The notes: a model not told the origin generated them from the sequence alone. Positions 1 to 9,329 are shown, numbered from the stretch's first letter. The stretch is 64,000 bases of DNA from Azospirillum brasilense (GCF_007827815.1 NZ_VITH01000003.1:248001-312000), one strand, 5' to 3'. Numbers and translations are program-made.

Positions 1-273
1 AACGTCATCATGGAGGCGCTGGCCAACGCGCAGCCGGTGATCTGCCTCGATCTCGGCGGTTCGGGAATCATGATCGATTCCTCCTGCGGCTTCGCCGTTC
101 CCTGCCGCGGGCGCGCGGCGGCGGAGGTGATCGACGGGCTGGCCGACGCCATCGTGACCTTGGACCGGGACCGCCCGCGCCTGCGCGCCATGAGCCGGGC
201 CGCCCACGCCCGCGCCCAGGATTTCGCGAGCTGCCGCATCACCCCCGACCTCTACACGCCGGCGACGGCGTGA
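1..273 (+). CDS. Glycosyltransferase family 4-like protein, C-terminal fragment
   Basis: This reading frame is already open at base 1, so the gene starts upstream of the window and only the last 90 codons are seen. The segment EALANAQPVICLDLGG matches the C-terminal nucleotide-sugar binding part of GT-B glycosyltransferases (E-A-x-A-x-x-x-P-V-x-x-x-D-x-G-G), where a conserved Glu contacts the donor. The short helical tail after it is typical for group 1 enzymes. The convergent neighbour is a sugar aminotransferase, so a role in surface polysaccharide assembly is likely. The donor and acceptor cannot be told from this fragment. Confidence 0.7.
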   Translation, partial: NVIMEALANAQPVICLDLGGSGIMIDSSCGFAVPCRGRAAAEVIDGLADAIVTLDRDRPRLRAMSRAAHARAQDFASCRITPDLYTPATA

Positions 274-290
274 GAGCCGTCTGGAGACGG

Positions 291-1577
291 TCAGGCCGGT
301 GGCGCCTCATGTGGCGTTTCGGGTGGCGTTGCGGGCGGCGCCTGGAAAACCTCGCCGGACGCGCTTCGCACCCGAGCCAGATGACGCGCCAACGCCCTTG
401 ACGCGGCATGGCCTGTCGTTGCCGCCGCCCTCGCCTCGGCCGTGCGGAAAAACTCCTGCACGGCCTCGACCACCTGCCCGGCTCCGGCACCCAGCCCGTA
501 CCACATCGGAAGACGCAGCAGCCTTGCGGAGAGATCGGTCGTCACGGACAACGCCCCCATGGCGCGCGCGTAACGCCGGCCGGCCGGCGCGCTGTGCAGC
601 GGCACGTAATGGAACGGCGCCTGGATTCCCTTGGTCCGGAGATGGGCGATCAGCGCATCGCGCTCACCGGCCGTGCGCGCCAGGACGTAATACAGATGGG
701 CGTTGTGCCGACACTCGGCCGGGATCAGCGGACGGCGCAACAGGCCGCGGTCCTCCAACGGGGCCAAGGCCTCGTGATAGGCGTTCCACAGGGCATGGCG
801 CTCCGCGTCCAGCCGCTCGGCGTTCTCGAATTGCGCGAGAAGAAACGCCGCCAGCAGGTCGGAGGGAAGATAGGACGAGCCGACGTCCACCCAGGTGTAT
901 TTGTTGACCTCGCCACGGAGGAAGCGGGAGCGGTTCGTGCCCTTCTCGCGGATGATTTCGGCGCGGGTGATCAGATCCGGATCGTTGACGACCAGGGCGC
1001 CGCCCTCGCCGGAGATCAGGTTCTTGGTTTCGTGGAAGGAGAAGGCCGACAAGGCGCCGAAGGTGCCGAGCGGACGGCCGCGGTAGGCGGCCATCAGCGC
1101 CTGGGCGGCGTCCTCGATCACCGCCAGACCATGCCGGGCGGCGATGGCGCCGATCACGTCCATGTCGCAGGCGACGCCGGCGTAATGCACCACGCAGATG
1201 GCGCGGGTGCGGGGCGTGATCGCCGCCTCGATCAGGCGCTCGTCGATGTTCAGCGTGTCCGGCCGAATGTCCACGAAGACAGGCACCGCTCCGCGCAGCA
1301 CGAAGGCGTTCGCGGTGGACACGAAGGTGAAGGAGGGCATGATGACCTCATCCCCCGGACCGACGTCGGTCAGAAGGGCGGCCATCTCCAGCGCCGCCGT
1401 GCAGGAATGGGTCAGCAAGGCCTGCGGCGCGCCGAGCCGCCGCTCCAGCCACGCGTGGCAGCGCTTGGTGAACGCCCCGTCTCCGGAAAGGTGCGCCCGC
1501 TCCAGGGATTGGCGGATGTATTCCAATTCGTTGCCGGCCAACGTGGGGCGGTTGAAGCCAATCCTCATGTCGCTCAT
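291..1577 (-). CDS. wecE: dTDP-4-amino-4,6-dideoxygalactose transaminase (WecE-type)
   Basis: PLP-dependent sugar aminotransferase of the DegT/DnrJ/EryC1 fold. It matches WecE/RffA along almost the whole length: SCTAALEMAALL, PSFTFVSTANAFVLRGA, the HETKN motif with the Schiff-base lysine, EIIREKGTNRS and HYVPLHSAPAG. WecE makes TDP-fucosamine from TDP-4-keto-6-deoxyglucose and glutamate for surface glycans. About 50 extra residues at the C-terminus, rich in Ala, Arg and finally Pro (PPATPPETPHE), are absent from the E. coli enzyme. Start chosen at the ATG preceded by GAGGTGATG; an ATG nine bases further in also fits. It faces the glycosyltransferase end to end. Confidence 0.9.
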   Translation of the reverse strand: MSDMRIGFNRPTLAGNELEYIRQSLERAHLSGDGAFTKRCHAWLERRLGAPQALLTHSCTAALEMAALLTDVGPGDEVIMPSFTFVSTANAFVLRGAVPVFVDIRPDTLNIDERLIEAAITPRTRAICVVHYAGVACDMDVIGAIAARHGLAVIEDAAQALMAAYRGRPLGTFGALSAFSFHETKNLISGEGGALVVNDPDLITRAEIIREKGTNRSRFLRGEVNKYTWVDVGSSYLPSDLLAAFLLAQFENAERLDAERHALWNAYHEALAPLEDRGLLRRPLIPAECRHNAHLYYVLARTAGERDALIAHLRTKGIQAPFHYVPLHSAPAGRRYARAMGALSVTTDLSARLLRLPMWYGLGAGAGQVVEAVQEFFRTAEARAAATTGHAASRALARHLARVRSASGEVFQAPPATPPETPHEAPPA

Positions 1578-1953
1578 CAGCATCACCTCGCGCTCGGGCC
1601 CGCCGGTGCACGCCCTGAGTCGAGGAGCGAGCGCGGCGGAAGGGGCGCGGCTGAGCGCCCTTTACCGCTCGCCCGCGCAAGGGCCCAGCGATCCGTGTTT
1701 CCTGGATGGCTTGTTGACAGCGTTCCTATGTGTCGGTCGAGATTGCCCGCCGCGCGCCGTCTTGACGCGATTGCGCCAACCGCGGCGGGCCAACGACACA
1801 CAATCGAACCGGGAAAATCCGTCTATCGAGCCGATGATATCAAAGCGGCCTTTCCAGGACACGTAGCTAGATTGAATGATGGTGATGCGCTCACCCAACC
1901 GAGACTCAATCGGGACGATGCGTAATACCAACGGCGGGTGAACGGCCCCAAGG
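1578..1953. other. Intergenic region, no gene seen
   Basis: About 376 bases between wecE and the terminator of the beta-helix gene, both on the minus strand. It is less GC-rich than the genes around it. No open frame with family resemblance, tRNA or clear repeat was seen. The minus-strand promoter of wecE should lie in its left part. Confidence 0.5.
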
Positions 1954-1985
1954 AGGGGCGGTCCATGGTCGGCTGGACCGCCCCT
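1954..1985 (-). terminator. Hairpin after the beta-helix gene
   Basis: A 12-base-pair perfect stem (aggggcggtcca with tggaccgcccct) and an 8-base loop begin 17 bases past the stop codon of the minus-strand beta-helix gene. There is no strong T-run after the stem, so intrinsic termination is plausible but not certain. Confidence 0.6.
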
Positions 1986-2001
1986 CGCCGTTGCGGTCGC
2001 G

Positions 2002-4815
2002 TCAGGCCGCGTGGCTCAGCAGCGACGGGTCGATGTGGTCGAACAGCGGGTCATAGCCGGCCTCGACCGGCAGGGCCCCGTGCAGGCTGTTTGCCGCCGC
2101 GACCGCGTCGGCCACGACCGCCGGAGCGGCCGCCGCCTGCTGGGCCGCGACGTGGCTCCACACGCTGTCCGTCCCGGCGTCGAGCGCCAGCGCCGTGGCC
2201 TCGCCGACCGGGGTGGCCGAGGGGAAGAAGCTCTTGTCGGCGTCCACCACCAGCGTTCCGTTCCACCACAGGCCGGCCTGGCCCTTGACCACGTCCTTGC
2301 CGTCCAGCGCCCCCTTGTCGTAGGTGACGTTGCCGTCGGTGGGCAGGACGGACTTGCCGTTGATGGTGACCGTGTTGACGAACAGGCTGCGGTCCTGCCC
2401 GTTGACCACGGCGTCGTTGTCGTACTGGATCTGCACCTTGTGCGCCTGATCGGCGCTCAGGCTGGTGGTGAAGCTGTAGTCCTTCGCCGTGGTGCCGGCC
2501 ATGCCCTCGCCGACCTTCTGGCCGTCGACCAGCAGGTTGAAATGGGCGTTCACCCCGCCGGCCGCGGCGCCGGAGGCGTTGACGGTGATCGTCGTCGTGC
2601 TGGGACCGCTCTGCGGCAGCGAGCCGCCGGCGGGGAATTCCTTGGCCGGGGCGTCGACCACCAGCGTGCCGCCCCACCACATCGACGACTGGCCCTTGAC
2701 CACGTCCTTGCCGTCCAAGGCCCCCTTATCGTAGCTGACGACGCTGTCGGTCGGGTTGTGGGCGGTGCCGTTGATGGTGATCTTGTTGACGAACAGGTTG
2801 CGGTCCTGCCCGTTCACGAAGCCGTCGTTGTCGTACTGGATCTGCACCTTGTGCGGCTGCCCGGCGGTCAGGCTGGTGGTGAAGCTGTAGTCCTTCGCCG
2901 CCGTGCCGACCGTGGCGTCGCCGATGGCCTTGCCGTCCACCAGCACCTTGAAATGCGCGTTCACCCCGCCCGCGGCGGCGCCGGAGGCGTTGACCTTGAT
3001 CGTCGTGACGCTGGCCGTCGGCGTGGTCGGGACGGTCGGCGTGGTCGTCGTCGTGTCCACCGCGAAGCCGGCGGACGCCCCCGCCTTGCCCGCGTTGCCG
3101 GCAAGGTCGGTGTAGCTTCCGGCCTTCACCGCCACGTTGGCGTCGGTGATCTTCGTGTTGGTCGAGGGCGTGAAGACGGCGGTGTAGGTGGAGGCGTCCA
3201 CCGTCTTGACGCCGCTCAGCGTGCCGCCCTTCACCGTGGTGTCGGCCAGCGCGAAGTCCTTCACCGCCTCGCTGAAGGCGAAGGTGACGAGGGGCGCCTC
3301 GCCCTTGGTCACGCTGCTGTCGGCGATGCTCACCTTGACGGTGGGCGGCGTGGTGTCCGTGGGCGTCGGGGCCGGCGGCGCGGTGGGCGTGACCGTCGTC
3401 CAGCCGGCGGTCGAGGGGTAGGCCTGGGACAGAGTCGAATGCTCGTCCTGCGTGGTCGCGTTCATGTAGGCGGACCAGCTGTCGCCCTCCGGAAAGTCGC
3501 CCCAGCGCCAGCGGTCGCCGTCCGGCATGTAGTAGGTGTTGTTGTCCCACACGTTGCCGCCGTTCAGCATGCCGGCCTCGTTGTAATCGGCGACGCCGCC
3601 CGACTGGCCGTTGCCGTCCTTCGAGACGATGATGTTGTCGTGGATCTTGTTGTTGGTCGTTTTCCAGGTCCCGAACTCGCCGGCGCCGCGGTCCTGCTGG
3701 ATCATCACGATGCTGTTGGCGCCCTTGACTCCGGTGATGTCGATCTTGTTGCCGTAGGCCTCGACGTTCTGCGAGTTCTGGATCTGGATCGACCCGCCCC
3801 ACAGCCAGCCCTCGGCCTGCGGCTTGGCGCCGTTGCCGACCATCACGTTGTTGCGGATGATCGCGTCGTAGCTGATCTCGTGGGTGATGCCGCCGCCGCT
3901 GTTGTTCACGAGGACGTTGTTCTCGTACAGCGTCCCGACATTGTCGATGTCGGTCCACAGGCCGAAGCCGGTGTTGTCGTGGGAGTAGTTGCCGCGGACC
4001 ACCAGATCGGTGGTGTAGGCGAACTTGGTGCCGCCGCCCTCCCAGAACACGTCGATGCCCGACCAGGCGCCGTTGCGCGCGATCTCGTTGCCTTCGACCA
4101 GGATCTTGGCGCCCGAACCGCCCAGCCCCATCTCGCCGTTGTCATGGACGTAGTTGCCGATGAACTTGCTGCCGTCCTGCGCCGTGGCGCCGACCGCGTA
4201 GTTCAGCCGCAGCTCGTTGTTCTGGATGGTCCAGTTGACGTCGCCCTGGATGGCGCCTTCCTGCGCCGGCGGGGTGTATTTCTCGATGACGAGGTTCTTG
4301 ACCGTCACGCCGTCCGCGGAGCCGCCGAAGGCGTGGGCGGTCGTCCCGGCCTCCACCTTGTGCCCCGCCGGGTTGTCGCCCAGGTAGATCCGGTCGGCGT
4401 TGTAGTCGAAGTAGAAGGTTCCCGCCTTCAGCTTCGACAGCGCGTCCACCGGCGTCAGCGGCTTGTCGTCGACATAGACGGTCTCCGGAAAGCCGGCGCG
4501 CATCGCGCCGGGCGTCGCCTCGTCCGTCGCGCGACGCTCGCCCTGCTGCGTCTGCCCGCCGACCATCCAGCGCCCGGCGCTGTCCTGGGTGAAGCCGGTC
4601 AGCAGCTTCGACCCGTTCAGCACGGCGCCCTCGGCCCCGATGAAGGTCTGGTTGTCCTTGGGGGTGATCGACTGGAGACGGTACTCGCCCGGCTGCAACC
4701 AGAAGGTCGCGCCAGCGGGAGCGCCATTGACGATGGACTGGATGTTGGCCCCGGGTGCTATGACGATCGCACCAGCGGGGGCCGTCAGCGTCTTCGGTCC
4801 GTACAGGTTGGCCAT
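2002..4815 (-). CDS. Right-handed beta-helix protein with Ig-like and two CBM60-like domains
   Basis: 937 residues, likely an extracellular polysaccharide-active or polysaccharide-binding protein. Residues about 20-470 carry Asn-rich beta-helix coils (IQNNELRLNYAV, VRGNYSHDN, IIRNNVMVGN) as in polysaccharide lyases and epimerases. Residues about 488-590 resemble a bacterial Ig-like domain (TPPTVKVSIAD to SYTDLAGNAG). Two copies of a module starting VNASGAAAGGVNAHF follow at about 603-735 and 738-865; they resemble the calcium-dependent xylan-binding CBM60 family (QIQYDND, NGQDR). No N-terminal signal peptide is visible and no RTX nonapeptides; the C-terminal tail could be a type I secretion signal, which is inference. 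Catalytic residues could not be assigned. Confidence 0.75.
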   Translation of the reverse strand: MANLYGPKTLTAPAGAIVIAPGANIQSIVNGAPAGATFWLQPGEYRLQSITPKDNQTFIGAEGAVLNGSKLLTGFTQDSAGRWMVGGQTQQGERRATDEATPGAMRAGFPETVYVDDKPLTPVDALSKLKAGTFYFDYNADRIYLGDNPAGHKVEAGTTAHAFGGSADGVTVKNLVIEKYTPPAQEGAIQGDVNWTIQNNELRLNYAVGATAQDGSKFIGNYVHDNGEMGLGGSGAKILVEGNEIARNGAWSGIDVFWEGGGTKFAYTTDLVVRGNYSHDNTGFGLWTDIDNVGTLYENNVLVNNSGGGITHEISYDAIIRNNVMVGNGAKPQAEGWLWGGSIQIQNSQNVEAYGNKIDITGVKGANSIVMIQQDRGAGEFGTWKTTNNKIHDNIIVSKDGNGQSGGVADYNEAGMLNGGNVWDNNTYYMPDGDRWRWGDFPEGDSWSAYMNATTQDEHSTLSQAYPSTAGWTTVTPTAPPAPTPTDTTPPTVKVSIADSSVTKGEAPLVTFAFSEAVKDFALADTTVKGGTLSGVKTVDASTYTAVFTPSTNTKITDANVAVKAGSYTDLAGNAGKAGASAGFAVDTTTTTPTVPTTPTASVTTIKVNASGAAAGGVNAHFKVLVDGKAIGDATVGTAAKDYSFTTSLTAGQPHKVQIQYDNDGFVNGQDRNLFVNKITINGTAHNPTDSVVSYDKGALDGKDVVKGQSSMWWGGTLVVDAPAKEFPAGGSLPQSGPSTTTITVNASGAAAGGVNAHFNLLVDGQKVGEGMAGTTAKDYSFTTSLSADQAHKVQIQYDNDAVVNGQDRSLFVNTVTINGKSVLPTDGNVTYDKGALDGKDVVKGQAGLWWNGTLVVDADKSFFPSATPVGEATALALDAGTDSVWSHVAAQQAAAAPAVVADAVAAANSLHGALPVEAGYDPLFDHIDPSLLSHAA
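2240..3010 (-). repeat. Tandem duplication of a CBM60-like domain
   Basis: Two direct repeats about 414 bases apart inside the beta-helix gene. The DNA is still strongly alike, for example the block ttgaccacgtccttgccgtc occurs in both. At protein level both copies carry VNASGAAAGGVNAHF, AKDYSFTTSL, HKVQIQYDND, NGQDR, YDKGALDGKDVVKGQ and a Trp pair before GTLVVDA. Confidence 0.9.
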
Positions 4816-5040
4816 GTGTCAATTCTCTCTTACGATGTTGTCTTCTGGTATGAGTTCGTCGGCGTTTTCGCCTTTAGGCATAGACCACTACTACCAATTT
4901 GGATGAATCGCCCGGCGGGGCATTTTTGTGAGATTCCCGGCTTCCTTTGCGAAGACTCCGGGAAGTCCCTGTTTTTCAAAAAGGAATCTTCCGATTATCA
5001 AAAAGGCGGAAAAGAGAATGGGAATTTTTGCTTGCGGCCT
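4816..5040. promoter_or_regulatory. Upstream region of the beta-helix gene
   Basis: A relatively AT-rich gap of 225 bases holding the minus-strand promoter and leader of the beta-helix gene. A weak purine-rich ribosome site (agagag) lies about 10 bases before its ATG. No open frame of interest was seen. Confidence 0.5.
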
Positions 5041-5079
5041 CTTGCGCGCGCGCAAGCGCCGCGTCATCCGCTGGATGAC
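5041..5079. repeat. 16-bp palindrome followed by a 7-bp hairpin
   Basis: Bases 5041-5056 (cttgcgcgcgcgcaag) form a perfect 16-base palindrome, and 5063-5079 form a 7-base-pair stem (gtcatcc with ggatgac) with a 3-base loop. They lie between the stop of the minus-strand lysR gene at 5117 and the beta-helix promoter. They may be lysR transcript ends or an operator for the beta-helix gene. Confidence 0.6.
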
Positions 5080-5116
5080 GACGCAATTTCTGGAGGGAAT
5101 CAGAAACGCGGAAGGA

Positions 5117-6136
5117 TCAGTCGGTGCCGAACTGGCGGTCGATCCACTCGCTCACCGCCACCGGATCGAAACGCAGGTCGAGCGGGATGCCGGCGATGGC
5201 GGCGCGGCAATGCTCGATGAAGGCGCGCTCCGCCCGATTCATCTTCGAGGCGGGATTCCACAGCAGATGGATGTCCACCGGCGCCACCCCCTCCTCCGGC
5301 GGCAGCGGCCAGAGCAGGCCGTCGCGCACGTCGCGCTCCGCCACATGGCGCGGCAGCGGCCCGATCCCCAGCCCCACCGAGATCATCCGCCGCACCTCGT
5401 CCAGATTGACCGAGGCGCCGACGATCCGGCTCTCGATCCCCTCCTGGGCGCGGAAGACGGCCAGCGGCGACAGCACCCCGCCGATCTGGTCGGAGGTGAA
5501 GGAGACGAACCCCTCGCTGCGCAGGTCGCTCAACGTCAGGCCGGTGCGGCCGAACAGATGGTGCCGCGGCCCGCAATAGAGACGGTAGATCTGGCGTGCG
5601 AACAGAGCGTGCTCGACCAACGGCGGCGGCTCCCGCATCAGGCAGAGGCCGAGCGAGCCGGTCTTCTGCTGGATCGCCATGTGGACGTCGGCGCTCGCCA
5701 TCACGTCCAGCCGGAAGGTCACCTGCGGATGGGTGGCGTGGAAGCGCTCCAGAATGGCGTCGAACAGCAGCGACTGGATCCGGCTGGCCAGCAGGATTCG
5801 GATGTGGCCGGAAATCTCCTCGCGGATGTCGCGCATCAGAACGGCGAAGCGGGAGATGTTGCCGTAGATCTCCAGCACCTCGGCGTAGATGATCTCGCCC
5901 GCCTCGGTCACCCGGAAGCGGCCCTGCCCGCGTTCGATCAGGCTGCGGCCGATCTGGTCCTCCAGCCGCTTCAGGGCCTGGGACACCGCCGGCTGGGTCA
6001 GCCCCAGGCGCTGCGCCGCACGGGTCAGCCCCTGCTCCTGCACGATCACCATGAAGGTGCGCAGCAGGTTCCAGTCGAGCTGGTGGCCGAGCCGCTCCAG
6101 ATCGCGCGCCGTCATCGGGGGAAAACCCATCGCCAT
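5117..6136 (-). CDS. LysR-family transcriptional regulator
   Basis: 339 residues. The N-terminal winged helix-turn-helix is clear (LRTFMVIVQEQGLTRAAQRL, then TQPAVSQALKRLED), followed by a substrate-binding co-inducer domain with the usual start GHIRILLASRIQS. The start is supported by an AGGA about five bases before the ATG. It is divergent, across 216 bases, from the M20 deacylase and ABC transporter operon, the normal arrangement for a LysR activator of that operon. The ligand is unknown. Region 6137-6352 should hold both promoters; I could not pick a convincing T-N11-A site by eye. Confidence 0.92.
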   Translation of the reverse strand: MAMGFPPMTARDLERLGHQLDWNLLRTFMVIVQEQGLTRAAQRLGLTQPAVSQALKRLEDQIGRSLIERGQGRFRVTEAGEIIYAEVLEIYGNISRFAVLMRDIREEISGHIRILLASRIQSLLFDAILERFHATHPQVTFRLDVMASADVHMAIQQKTGSLGLCLMREPPPLVEHALFARQIYRLYCGPRHHLFGRTGLTLSDLRSEGFVSFTSDQIGGVLSPLAVFRAQEGIESRIVGASVNLDEVRRMISVGLGIGPLPRHVAERDVRDGLLWPLPPEEGVAPVDIHLLWNPASKMNRAERAFIEHCRAAIAGIPLDLRFDPVAVSEWIDRQFGTD

Positions 6137-6352
6137 AAATCCTGCTTATGTCGGCAATGAGGATTATCGATTTGGCGGAGGATGAGAAGCTGAATTGTAA
6201 TACGCCGGTCGTCAGCGGTCGATCCCCGGCTTCGCCCAATCGGGCAAATCCGGTGGTCCTAGTCCGAAAGTCGAAATCGCCCCGGTTTCTTTCCGGAGAT
6301 TTGCCGACCCATAAGGACGACTGCGCGGCGGAGTGGTAAGAACGGAGTCGTC

Positions 6353-7666
6353 ATGCCCGCATCCCACGAGGGTGGGCGGAGCATTGCAGCCGTGGACCGG
6401 GATGCGATCCTGGGCGCGGTCGCGACGCTGCGCGAGGATGGAGTGCGCCTGCTGTCCGATCTGGTCCGGAGCCCCAGCCTGCTGGGGCAGGAAGGCCCGG
6501 CGCAGGACCTGATGGAACGGATCTTCCGGGACATGGGCCTGGAGGTGGACCGCTTCGCCATCGACGAAGAGGCGTTGAAGGCGCAGCCCGGCTGGTCCCC
6601 CTCGCTGATCTCCTACGAAGGGCGCGAGAACGTCGTCGGCGTCCACAAGCCCCGGCGCGCGACCGGCAAGTCGCTGATCCTGAACGGCCACATCGACGTG
6701 GTGCCGACCGGGCCGGAGGAGCTGTGGTCCGCCCCGCCCTTCGAGCCGGTGGTCCGCGACGGCCGCCTCTACGGGCGCGGCGCCGGCGACATGAAGGCCG
6801 GCATCGCCGCCTACGTCATGGCCTTCAAGGCGCTGCAAAGCCTGGGCGTCCAGCCCGCCGCCCCGGTCTATCTCCAGTCGGTGGTGGAGGAGGAATGCAC
6901 CGGCAACGGCGCGCTCGCCTGCGTCGCCCGCGGCTACAAGGCCGACGCCGCGGTGATCCCGGAGCCCTTCAACCACACGCTCCAGATCGCCCAGGTCGGC
7001 GTGATCCGCTGCGAGCTGGAGGTGACCGGCCGCCCCGCCCATGTGCTGGACACCGGCGCCGGTCTGAACGCCATCGAGGCGGCCTTCCGCGTGCTCAAGC
7101 ATCTGAAGGCGCTGGAGTCGGCCTGGAACCACCCCGACGGGCGGCATCCCGCCTACGCGCACCACCACCACCCCTACAACCTGAACGTCGGGCACATCGA
7201 CGGCGGCGAATGGGCGTCCTCCGTGCCCACCCGCTGCCGGATGGAGCTGCGCTTCGGTTTCCCGCCCGGCCGCGCCGCCGCCGAGGTCAGCGCCGAGATC
7301 GAGCGCGCGGTGGCCGAGGCCTGCCGCGGCGACTCCGACCTCAAAGGCATCGACGCCCGCGTCATCTTCCGCGGCTTCCAGGCCGAGGGCTGCACGCTGG
7401 ACCCCGATCACCCGATGCTGGAGGCGCTGGACGCCGCGCACCGGTCGATCTTCGGAACCCCGGCGCCGAAGCTGGCCCAAACCTGCACCACCGACGTCCG
7501 CAACTTCGTCTTGTACGGCGACACGCCGGCGACCTGCTACGGCCCGGAGGCGGAACGCATCCACGGCATCGACGAGTCGGTCTCGCTCGACAGCGTGGCG
7601 AAGGTGACCGCCGTGCTCGCCCTGTTCATGGCCGACTGGTGCGGCCTTGAAACCATCGATCCATAA
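6353..7666 (+). CDS. M20 family deacylase, ArgE/DapE type
   Basis: 437 residues, a zinc amidohydrolase related to acetylornithine deacetylase and succinyl-diaminopimelate desuccinylase. Metal-binding motifs are present: LNGHIDVVP (about residue 110), GRGAGDMKAG (about 140), the Glu pair in VVEEECTGNG (about 178) and a late His in ERIHGIDE (about 403). The dimerisation lid sits between. It is the first gene of the operon that continues into an oligopeptide-type ABC importer, so it probably removes an acyl group from the imported compound. True ArgE is less likely because no arginine genes are nearby. Confidence 0.85.
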   Translation: MPASHEGGRSIAAVDRDAILGAVATLREDGVRLLSDLVRSPSLLGQEGPAQDLMERIFRDMGLEVDRFAIDEEALKAQPGWSPSLISYEGRENVVGVHKPRRATGKSLILNGHIDVVPTGPEELWSAPPFEPVVRDGRLYGRGAGDMKAGIAAYVMAFKALQSLGVQPAAPVYLQSVVEEECTGNGALACVARGYKADAAVIPEPFNHTLQIAQVGVIRCELEVTGRPAHVLDTGAGLNAIEAAFRVLKHLKALESAWNHPDGRHPAYAHHHHPYNLNVGHIDGGEWASSVPTRCRMELRFGFPPGRAAAEVSAEIERAVAEACRGDSDLKGIDARVIFRGFQAEGCTLDPDHPMLEALDAAHRSIFGTPAPKLAQTCTTDVRNFVLYGDTPATCYGPEAERIHGIDESVSLDSVAKVTAVLALFMADWCGLETIDP

Positions 7667-7707
7667 CGGTCGCGTGACGAGAACCAAACAATAAGGGGGC
7701 TTCAGAC

Positions 7708-9318
7708 ATGAGCAATCGTTTGCGTCACTTTCGTCAAACCCTGACCGCCGCGGCGCTGGCCGCCGCCTTGGCGGCGCCGCTGGCGCTGACCGTGCCCGGC
7801 GTCGCCGCGGCGCAGGAGCGCGGCGGCACGATGAACATCATCGTCCAGCCCGAGCCGCCGATCCTGGTGCTGGGCCTCAACCAGCAGGGTCCGACGCAGA
7901 CGGTCGCCGGCAAGATCTACCAGGGCCTGCTGACCTTCGGCTTCGACCTGAAGCCGCAGCCGGAACTGGCGGAAAGCTGGGAAGTCTCGCCCGACGGCAA
8001 GGTCTACACCTTCAAGCTGGTGAAGAACGCCAAGTGGCACGATGGCAAGCCCTTCACCGCCCACGACGTGGTCTTCTCCACCTCCAAGCTGCTGATGGAG
8101 ACCCACCCGCGCGCGCGCGCCACCTTCTCCAAGTGCGAGAAGATCGAGGCGCTGGACGACTACACCGTCCAGTTCACGCTGAAGGAGCCGTTCGGCCCGT
8201 TCCTTCAGGCCTTCGAGGTGTCGTCGGCCCCGATGATGCCGAAGCACATCTATGAAGGCACCGACTTCAAGGCCAACCCGGCCAACGCCACCCCGATCGG
8301 CACCGGCCCCTTCAAGTTCAAGGAGTGGAACAAGGGCTCCTACATCCACCTCGTCCGCAACGACGAGTATTGGAAGGCCGGCAAGCCCTACCTGGACGAC
8401 ATCTATTTCCGCGTGATCCCCGACGCCGCCTCGCGCGCCGTCGCCGTGGAGCAGGGCACCGTCCAGCAGACCCAGTTCAACGACATCGAGACCTTCGACG
8501 TCCCGCGCCTGAAGGGTCTGCCCAACGTCGAGATGACGACCAAGGGCTACGAATTCTTCGCGCCGCTGTCCTGGATCGAGATCAACACGCGCAACAAGCC
8601 GCTGGACGACAAGCGCTTCCGGCAGGCGATGATGCACGCCATCGACCGCAAGTTCATCCGCGACAAGATCTGGTTCGGCCTCGGCCGCCCGGCCACCGGC
8701 CCGGTGAACTCGGTCACCCGCTTCTTCGAGCCGAACGTCAAGAAGTACGACTTCGACCCGAAGAAGGCCGAGGCGCTGCTTGAGGAGGCCGGCTACAAGA
8801 AGGGCGCCGACGGCACCCGCGCCAAGGTCCGCCTGCTCGTCATGCCCTACGGCGAGACCTGGACCCGTCTCGGCGAGTATGTGAAGCAGGCGATGAAGCG
8901 CGTCGGCGTCGACGTGACGCTGGAGACCACCGACGCCGCCGGCTGGGTCAACCGCGTGTCCAACTGGGACTACGACCTGAGCTTCAACTTCGTCTACCAG
9001 TACGGCGACCCGGCGCTCGGCGTCACGCGCACCTACGTCTCGGACAACATCCGCAAGGGCGTGATGTTCTCCAACACCATGGGCTACTCCAACCCCGAGG
9101 TGGACAAGCTGTTCGCCCAGGCCGCCCAGACCAACAAGGACGAGGAGCGTCAGCAGCTCTACTCCGCCGCCCAGAAGATCCTGGTCGAGGACGTGCCGGT
9201 CGCCTGGCTGCTGGAAATGGAGTTCCCGACCTTCGTGGACAAGCGCTTCAAGAACGCCGTCACGACCGCCATCGGCGTGAACGAGAGCTACGACAGCGTC
9301 TACATGGTCAAGAAGTAA
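7708..9318 (+). CDS. ABC transporter substrate-binding protein, family 5
   Basis: 536 residues with a clear Sec signal peptide (hydrophobic Ala/Leu stretch ending VPGVAAAQE at about residue 34). The mature protein has the cluster C fold of oligopeptide, dipeptide and nickel binders: ERGGTMNIIV start, VYTFKLVKNAKWHDGKPFTAHDVVFS, and NKPLDDKRFRQAMMHAIDR. It would bind the substrate in the periplasm and hand it to the two permeases encoded next. The spacing to the deacylase is 41 bases, so they are likely co-transcribed. Confidence 0.92.
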   Translation: MSNRLRHFRQTLTAAALAAALAAPLALTVPGVAAAQERGGTMNIIVQPEPPILVLGLNQQGPTQTVAGKIYQGLLTFGFDLKPQPELAESWEVSPDGKVYTFKLVKNAKWHDGKPFTAHDVVFSTSKLLMETHPRARATFSKCEKIEALDDYTVQFTLKEPFGPFLQAFEVSSAPMMPKHIYEGTDFKANPANATPIGTGPFKFKEWNKGSYIHLVRNDEYWKAGKPYLDDIYFRVIPDAASRAVAVEQGTVQQTQFNDIETFDVPRLKGLPNVEMTTKGYEFFAPLSWIEINTRNKPLDDKRFRQAMMHAIDRKFIRDKIWFGLGRPATGPVNSVTRFFEPNVKKYDFDPKKAEALLEEAGYKKGADGTRAKVRLLVMPYGETWTRLGEYVKQAMKRVGVDVTLETTDAAGWVNRVSNWDYDLSFNFVYQYGDPALGVTRTYVSDNIRKGVMFSNTMGYSNPEVDKLFAQAAQTNKDEERQQLYSAAQKILVEDVPVAWLLEMEFPTFVDKRFKNAVTTAIGVNESYDSVYMVKK

Positions 9319-9329
9319 GGGCGCGCTTG

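Noticed and set aside
1714..1740. TTGACA on the plus strand in the gap after wecE
   Set aside because: No -10 element at the right distance and no plus-strand gene downstream.
2011..5220. A plus-strand open frame of 1069 codons opposite the beta-helix gene
   Set aside because: It is the shadow of a real minus-strand gene in GC-rich DNA; the translation is Arg/Gly/Val-rich with no domain, and the minus strand has clear domains and repeats.
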